The notes under the pieces are model-generated. The model saw only the letters and a list, made by a program, of their open reading frames with translations, did not search any database and was not told the origin of the DNA. The position numbers and the translations under genes were made by a program. Shown here in pieces: positions 60,423 to 64,000 of a DNA stretch of 64,000 nucleotides (positions within the stretch are counted from its first letter, which is position 1; each line of letters starts with the position of its first letter). The DNA comes from Bacteroides sp. (GTDB lineage: Bacteria > Bacteroidota > Bacteroidia > Bacteroidales > Bacteroidaceae). The stretch covers positions 48,827-112,826 of the forward strand of contig JAJQAY010000128.1 of NCBI GenBank assembly GCA_021203515.1, in the 5' to 3' direction.

Positions 60423-61106
60423 ATGGCAGAACAAAAAAAGACGAATGAAGCCCTGAACGTGAAAGAAGCACTGACACAATCGGAGGCATTTCTCATCAAG
60501 AACAAAAAAGCAATCATCGGCGCAGTTTTAGCTGTGATAATCATCGCAGCCGGTATCGTAATGTACAAAAACCTTTATGCAGCTCCTCGTGAAGAAAAAG
60601 CACAGGCCGCTTTGTTTAAAGGACAACAATATTTTGAAGCCGACGCTTATGCAGAAGCTTTGAACGGTGACAGCATCGGCTATGCAGGCTTCCTCAAGAT
60701 TGCCGACGAATACAGCGGCACGGATGCAGCCAACCTTGCCAAGGCATACGCAGGACTGTGCTATGCACACCTCGGCAAGTATGAAGAAGCAGCGAAAGCA
60801 TTGGACGGCTTCAGCGGAAAAGACCAGATGGTGGCTCCTGCCATGAAAGGCGCTATGGGTAACTGCTACGCTCAACTGGGCCAGCTCGACAAAGCCTCTT
60901 CCCTGTTGCTGAAAGCTGCCGACGAGGCCGACAACAACACCCTCAGCCCTATCTACCTGTTGCAAGCCGGAGAAATCCTGGTAAAACAAGGTAAATATGA
61001 CGACGCTATCAAAGCATACGCCACCATTAAGGATAAATACTTCCGTTCTTATCAGGCCATGGACATCGACAAATACATCGAGCAGGCCAAACTGATGAAG
61101 AAGTAA
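60423..61106 (+). CDS. TPR-repeat inner-membrane protein (YfgM-like)
   Basis: A 227-residue protein with one membrane helix (IIGAVLAVIIIAAGIVMYK, about residues 38-56) and periplasmic tetratricopeptide repeats (YAGLCYAHLGKYEEAAKALD, GNCYAQLGQLDKASSLLLKA, GEILVKQGKYDDAIKAYATI). TPR proteins with this layout, like YfgM, assist periplasmic chaperoning; the exact role here is unknown. Located between recF and ribH, with its own promoter. Confidence 0.9.
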   Translation: MAEQKKTNEALNVKEALTQSEAFLIKNKKAIIGAVLAVIIIAAGIVMYKNLYAAPREEKAQAALFKGQQYFEADAYAEALNGDSIGYAGFLKIADEYSGTDAANLAKAYAGLCYAHLGKYEEAAKALDGFSGKDQMVAPAMKGAMGNCYAQLGQLDKASSLLLKAADEADNNTLSPIYLLQAGEILVKQGKYDDAIKAYATIKDKYFRSYQAMDIDKYIEQAKLMKK

Positions 61107-61129
61107 TTTATACCTTAACAGGATATTTC

Positions 61130-61194
61130 AGGCACGGATTACACGGACAAGACACGGACTCATGCAAACCGTGAACTTCGTGTAATCCGTGCCT
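61130..61194 (+). terminator. Inverted repeat after the TPR gene
   Basis: AGGCACGGATTACACG (61130-61145) pairs with CGTGTAATCCGTGCCT (61179-61194). The wording resembles the repeat at 30768-30839. Confidence 0.75.
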
Positions 61195-61201
61195 CTCTTT
61201 T

Positions 61202-61240
61202 AATTTTTAATTTTTAATTTTTAATTTTTAATTCTTAATT
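61202..61240. repeat. 7-bp tandem repeats (AATTTTT)
   Basis: About five copies of AATTTTT from 61202, the last degenerate (AATTCTT), lie directly upstream of ribH. Confidence 0.8.
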
Positions 61241-61244
61241 AACT

Positions 61245-61739
61245 ATGGCAACAGCTTATCACAACCTTTCGGATTATGATTTCAACTCCGTTCCCAATGC
61301 GGAAAGCATGAAATTCGGTATCGTAGTATCCGAATGGAACTATACTATCACCGGTGCCCTCCTGAAAGGTGCAATTGATACCCTGAAGAAGCACGGAGCA
61401 AAAGACGAGAATATCCTGGTGAAGACCGTTTCCGGCAGTTTCGAACTGATTTTCGGTGCCAACCAACTCATTGAATACAGCGAAGTGGATGCAGTCATCG
61501 CTATCGGTTGCGTAGTTCGTGGAGATACGCCCCATTTTGACTACGTTTGCATGGGCGCCACGCAAGGCATTGCCCAATTGAACGCAAGTGGCGATGTTCC
61601 AGTAATTTACGGATTAATTACTACCAATACAATGGAGCAAGCCGAAGACCGCGCAGGCGGAAAGCTCGGTAACAAAGGCGATGAATGTGCAATTACTGCA
61701 ATAAAAATGATAGATTTCGCTTGGAGTTTACAAAAATAG
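61245..61739 (+). CDS. ribH: 6,7-dimethyl-8-ribityllumazine synthase
   Basis: Penultimate riboflavin-pathway enzyme, 164 residues, forming icosahedral or pentameric assemblies. Motifs: [51 protein letters not shown], and the conserved [17 protein letters not shown]. Start at ATG 61245, just after the AT-rich repeats. Normal length, intact. Confidence 0.97.
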   Translation: MATAYHNLSDYDFNSVPNAESMKFGIVVSEWNYTITGALLKGAIDTLKKHGAKDENILVKTVSGSFELIFGANQLIEYSEVDAVIAIGCVVRGDTPHFDYVCMGATQGIAQLNASGDVPVIYGLITTNTMEQAEDRAGGKLGNKGDECAITAIKMIDFAWSLQK

Positions 61740-61742
61740 TCG

Positions 61743-61750
61743 TATCTTTG
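61743..61750 (+). promoter_or_regulatory. -7 box of the tRNA pair
   Basis: TATCTTTG, 53 bp before tRNA-Tyr; it overlaps the region just after the ribH stop. Confidence 0.6.
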
Positions 61751-61802
61751 CACCGCAATTGGGAAAACAAGGTGCTTCACCAAGTTTCCTTCAAAAGCAA
61801 AA

Positions 61803-61885
61803 GGGCAAATACCAGAGTGGCCAAATGGGGCAGACTGTAAATCTGCTGGCTTACGCCTTCGGTGGTTCGAATCCATCTTTGCCCA
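61803..61885 (+). tRNA. tRNA-Tyr (anticodon GTA)
   Basis: Class II tRNA with a long variable arm. Acceptor GGGCAAA pairs with TTTGCCC; the anticodon stem CAGA/TCTG encloses GTA at 61837-61839. The T-loop GGTTCGAATCC is present. The CCA end is not encoded. Confidence 0.95.
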
Positions 61886-61893
61886 CAAAAATT

Positions 61894-61966
61894 GCGGAAG
61901 TAGCTCAGTTGATAGAGCATTAGCCTTCCAAGCTGAGGGTCGCGGGTTTGAGCCCCGTCTTCCGCT
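61894..61966 (+). tRNA. tRNA-Gly (anticodon TCC)
   Basis: Acceptor GCGGAAG pairs with CTTCCGC; anticodon loop CTTCCAA gives TCC at 61927-61929. D-arm AGCTCAGTTGATAGAGC and T-arm GCGGGTTTGAGCCCCGT are canonical. It lies 8 bp after tRNA-Tyr. Confidence 0.96.
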
Positions 61967-61972
61967 CTCAAG

Positions 61973-62018
61973 AAAATCAGATAGTTATCGTAAGATTTCT
62001 ATCTGATTTTTGTTTTTA
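61973..62018 (+). terminator. Terminator of the tRNA operon, first copy
   Basis: AAAATCAGATAG (61973-61984) pairs with CTATCTGATTTT (61999-62010), followed by a T-rich tail. The segment 61976-62018 recurs at 62618-62660 with two mismatches. Confidence 0.85.
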
Positions 62019-62057
62019 TATAAACCGCAAAATCATTGTGATTTAAAAGGGAATAAT

Positions 62058-62065
62058 TATCTTTG
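62058..62065 (+). promoter_or_regulatory. -7 box of the HEPN/MNT pair
   Basis: TATCTTTG, 17 bp before the ATG at 62083. Confidence 0.5.
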
Positions 62066-62082
62066 TATTAAACATATTAAGC

Positions 62083-62299
62083 ATGGATAGCAAAGTAACG
62101 GGGCAGTCCGAAAACAGGACTAGGTAAAGAACTATCAGAAGAACAGTTGGATTTCATTGGTAGACTTGAGCCTCTCAACATTGAAGCTCGTTATCCCTCT
62201 TACAAAGAAAGATTGATGAAAAGTCTGACTAAGGAATATTGTACAGAACTTTTAAGCCAAACTAAAGAATTACAGTCATGGATAAAGAACAAGCTATAG
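62083..62299 (+). pseudogene. HEPN-domain protein, truncated and frameshifted
   Basis: A short HEPN-domain remnant, partner of the MNT gene with which it overlaps by 22 bp. The conserved C-terminal half is clear: RLEPLNIEARYPSYKERLMK and LLSQTKELQSWIKNKL. The usual N-terminal half (about 60 residues with the R-x4-6-H region) is replaced by MDSKVTG, so the RNase site is not present. One extra G near 62102 breaks the frame between MDSKVTG and SPKTGLGKEL. HEPN/MNT pairs are toxin-antitoxin or defence modules; this one is probably inactive or a reduced variant. Confidence 0.75.
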
Positions 62300-62574
62300 C
62301 CCTCGCCAAGCGATACAAAGAAATGGTAGCAGAAAAGTTACCATTAAAGGCTCTCTACCTCTATGGCTCGTATAGCAAAGGAAATTATAGAGAAGACAGT
62401 GATATAGGCATTGCTGTAGTAGTAGAGCATTTAAATGACAATTATTTTGAGGATACCCCTCTGTTATGGAAACTTAGACGTAAGATAAGTAACCTAATAG
62501 AACCAATACTACTTACAGAAGATATGAATAATCCTCTTTATTGCGACATTGCAAAAACAGGTATTCTTATCTAA
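62278..62574 (+). CDS. MNT-family nucleotidyltransferase-like protein
   Basis: Minimal nucleotidyltransferase domain protein, 98 residues, with the motif GSYSKGNYREDSDIG (residues about 29-43). Active members carry SDxD; here the second Asp is Gly (DIG instead of DID), so catalysis is probably lost. In known pairs the MNT protein AMPylates the HEPN toxin. It overlaps the HEPN gene by 22 bp. The pair lies between two copies of the tRNA terminator. Confidence 0.85.
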   Translation: MDKEQAIALAKRYKEMVAEKLPLKALYLYGSYSKGNYREDSDIGIAVVVEHLNDNYFEDTPLLWKLRRKISNLIEPILLTEDMNNPLYCDIAKTGILI

Positions 62575-62617
62575 ATAGAGATTATTAATTTATTGAATAA
62601 CTTATCTTGTTTTGCAT

Positions 62618-62660
62618 ATCAGATAGTTATCGCAAGATTTCTATCTGATTTTTGCTTTTA
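62618..62660. repeat. Second copy of the tRNA terminator
   Basis: A 43-bp direct repeat of 61976-62018 (41/43 identical), with the same hairpin. It ends at the stop of the minus-strand gene. Confidence 0.9.
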
Positions 62661-63208
62661 GTGTGCACCAATAGCACTATTATACAATGCGTTATGGCGT
62701 ATCTTATAGTCTAAATCTTTCAACACTCCATCCAATCTTTTTCTATATACCAAAGTGGTATATCCTTTCTTAAATGAATCGCGCAACATAGTGCTCCCGT
62801 TCAAACCTATATGTTCAACATCTGTGAAACAGTCAATGTCTCCTATGATAACGATGCAATTTTTCAGATTATCTTTGTCGGAATAGGGTTTAATTTCTGT
62901 TTCATATCCGTTTTTATAATACCAAATTCCTTTTATAATATCTACCGGTAACTCTTCCTGCTCAAAATGAGTTTTGCTTATAATGCCCTCGTCCGAAATA
63001 TAACATTGGTAAATGCCGGTTTATAAAGCTTGTAGGTGAACCACGCCACGCTTATAACCGACGCCAGCAAAACAAGCAGAGATACAATATCAAGTGAATT
63101 GGCGAAAAGAAACATAAAAAATAGAACTATTAAGACAATAGTCAAAATTACCATGATGATTTCGAAGACTTTACCGCCTGCCATGTAACTGAATTTGTGT
63201 GTGTGCAT
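62658..63208 (-). pseudogene. Hypothetical two-TM membrane protein, one frameshift
   Basis: Not recognised. About 183 residues after repair. The N-terminal part (MHTHKFSYMAGGKVFEI) is followed by two hydrophobic segments (IVLIVLFFMFLFANSL and SLLVLLASVISVAWFTY), then a soluble C-terminal domain (YISDEGIISKTHFEQEELPV, KNCIVIIGDIDCFTDVEH, LKDLDYKIRHNALYN). The frame shifts near 63002-63006, where one base seems missing after KPAFTN. Without repair the protein ends after 76 residues. The stop lies within the copied terminator repeat. Confidence 0.65.
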
Positions 63209-63371
63209 CTTGTTTGATTTTAAGTTTTTATTCTTTTAGCGCTGAACTTCATGTACAAAAGCATAAAAAGGTTATTACCTGCCAAACAAAAGACATTTTT
63301 TTCGTCTTACAATAACTTCTTTGCAACCAAACCGCATCTTCCTACGTCTAATACATAAAAAAGGAAGAATT

Positions 63372-63728
63372 ATGAAACTGAACTTATCAATGGATGAACT
63401 TCGCATTAAAGTAGAAGAGTACATAAAGAAAGCCGGCCGTGCTACAGGTCGCCCAGTGCTTACCGCCTATTATGTGATGACTGCCGACTCTACTCCCGAG
63501 AGCGAGCGTACCAATATCATGCTCGCCTTGGTAGCCATCGTGTTCCCCACCGGCATAGAAGACCTCTTAGGACAAATCCTCCTAGTGGGAAAAGGTGCCG
63601 CCGCCGTTTATGCTTATAAGAAGGTGAGGAAATACATTACTCCCCAGATTAAGGATAAGGTAGAAGCCAAGCTGGACGAGTGGTTCCGCGACAACGCGAC
63701 GGAAGTTGAGCCGCTTTACCTGGAATAA
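63372..63728 (+). CDS. DUF1232 (YkvA-like) protein
   Basis: A 118-residue protein resembling DUF1232. GRPVLTAYYVMTADSTPESE corresponds to the family's AYYALxDPDTP segment. A hydrophobic stretch (IMLALVAIVFPTGIEDLL) stands where others have ILPIDLIPD. The ending YITPQIKDKVEAKLDEWF is typical. The start is ATG 63372 rather than an upstream codon, since it follows a GGAAGAAT purine-rich stretch. Function unknown; membrane associated. Confidence 0.75.
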   Translation: MKLNLSMDELRIKVEEYIKKAGRATGRPVLTAYYVMTADSTPESERTNIMLALVAIVFPTGIEDLLGQILLVGKGAAAVYAYKKVRKYITPQIKDKVEAKLDEWFRDNATEVEPLYLE

Positions 63729-64000
63729 TACAGAATATGCAGGAGATAAACCTTGATTAGCCCGATTGGTTTTTCACTTTTACTATAGGCAAAATGCCGC
63801 GCGGCTACATGCAAAACCTCGTTTTCCAACTGCGGGCTGCACGGGGGACAGATGGAAACCACGCAACCCCCAACCGCAAACCGTCGGGCCCGCAACTGCG
63901 GGACGAAGAAAAGAATGAAGTATAATGATGTTTTCAATAAGGCGGTGTAGTGTACTGAATAAAGTTGATAGTTTTATTTTCTATTCCTAACTTGGTTGTC
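63729..64000. other. Window-end stretch without a convincing gene
   Basis: A GC-richer block (about 63795-63905) with CTGCGGG words in both orientations sits in AT-rich DNA. A 43-codon frame (63794-63925) is possible but has no recognisable features. Nothing else is seen. Confidence 0.5.

Noticed and set aside
63794..63925. Small 43-residue protein at the window end
   Set aside because: There is no ribosome-binding or promoter signal, no recognisable sequence, and the composition comes from CTGCGGG-type repeats.
63940..64000. Insertion sequence end at the window edge
   Set aside because: The AT-rich end has no transposase frame or inverted repeat that can be seen within the window.

Overview
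The window looks like a chromosomal segment of a gut Bacteroides (order Bacteroidales). The basis is the SusC/SusD pair, lipoproteins with Bacteroides-type signal peptides, DUF1735 proteins, an ECF-sigma/FecR pair, and repeated TAnnTTTG (-7) promoter boxes in front of housekeeping genes. I cannot name the species from sequence reading alone.

Region 1 (1-24.8 kb, minus strand) is a polysaccharide utilisation locus (PUL). In gene content and partly in order it matches the high-mannose N-glycan PUL known from B. thetaiotaomicron (BT3983-BT3994). Reading along the minus strand the order is: GH92, ECF sigma, FecR anti-sigma, GH92, SusC with an N-terminal STN signalling domain, SusD, a GH18-like binding protein, a DUF1735-LamG protein, a GH18 endo-beta-N-acetylglucosaminidase, GH97, GH92, an MFS transporter, a GH130 mannosyl-GlcNAc phosphorylase, and a GH92 cut by the window edge. 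The inferred pathway has five steps. Surface GH18 releases the glycan, the binding proteins and SusCD import it, and GH92 enzymes trim alpha-mannose in the periplasm. The MFS protein then imports Man-beta-1,4-GlcNAc, and cytoplasmic GH130 phosphorolyses it.

Region 2 (24.9-38.4 kb) is mixed: a HAD phosphatase, a DUF3667 membrane protein, a PAS histidine kinase, rplU-rpmA, serS, a fused NfnAB/GltA-type flavoprotein, a broken HNH endonuclease, panC-panD, a glycogen-synthase N-domain protein and a broken DUF4270 lipoprotein. Region 3 (38.4-43.1 kb) is a glycogen operon: debranching enzyme, GT4 and GH57-like. Region 4 (43.3-48.5 kb) holds a rhomboid protease, a HAD protein, TrkH, MarC and a Crp/Fnr regulator. 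Region 5 (48.5-61.7 kb) is mainly housekeeping: guaA, mscL, gapA, an M3 peptidase operon that includes dCMP deaminase, S41 protease, 5-formyl-THF cyclo-ligase and a PHP phosphatase, then recF-dciA, a TPR protein and ribH. Region 6 (61.8-64 kb) has tRNA-Tyr, tRNA-Gly, a small HEPN/MNT module between duplicated terminators, a membrane protein and a DUF1232 protein.

Three things stand out. First, three intergenic arrays have an exact 22-bp period and a shared CTACGA-like head (2108-2261, 29137-29202, 44114-44223). At least in the first, the palindromic arms change together from unit to unit. I know of no description of this repeat family. Second, about 20 one-base frameshifts, mostly in homopolymers, and several nonsense codons break many genes while the housekeeping genes read cleanly. 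Uncorrected sequencing error is the simplest explanation; a mismatch-repair mutator is the biological alternative. Third, intergenic inverted repeats are dense, including a 27-bp terminal-inverted-repeat element before serS and related hairpins on both sides of the MFS gene.
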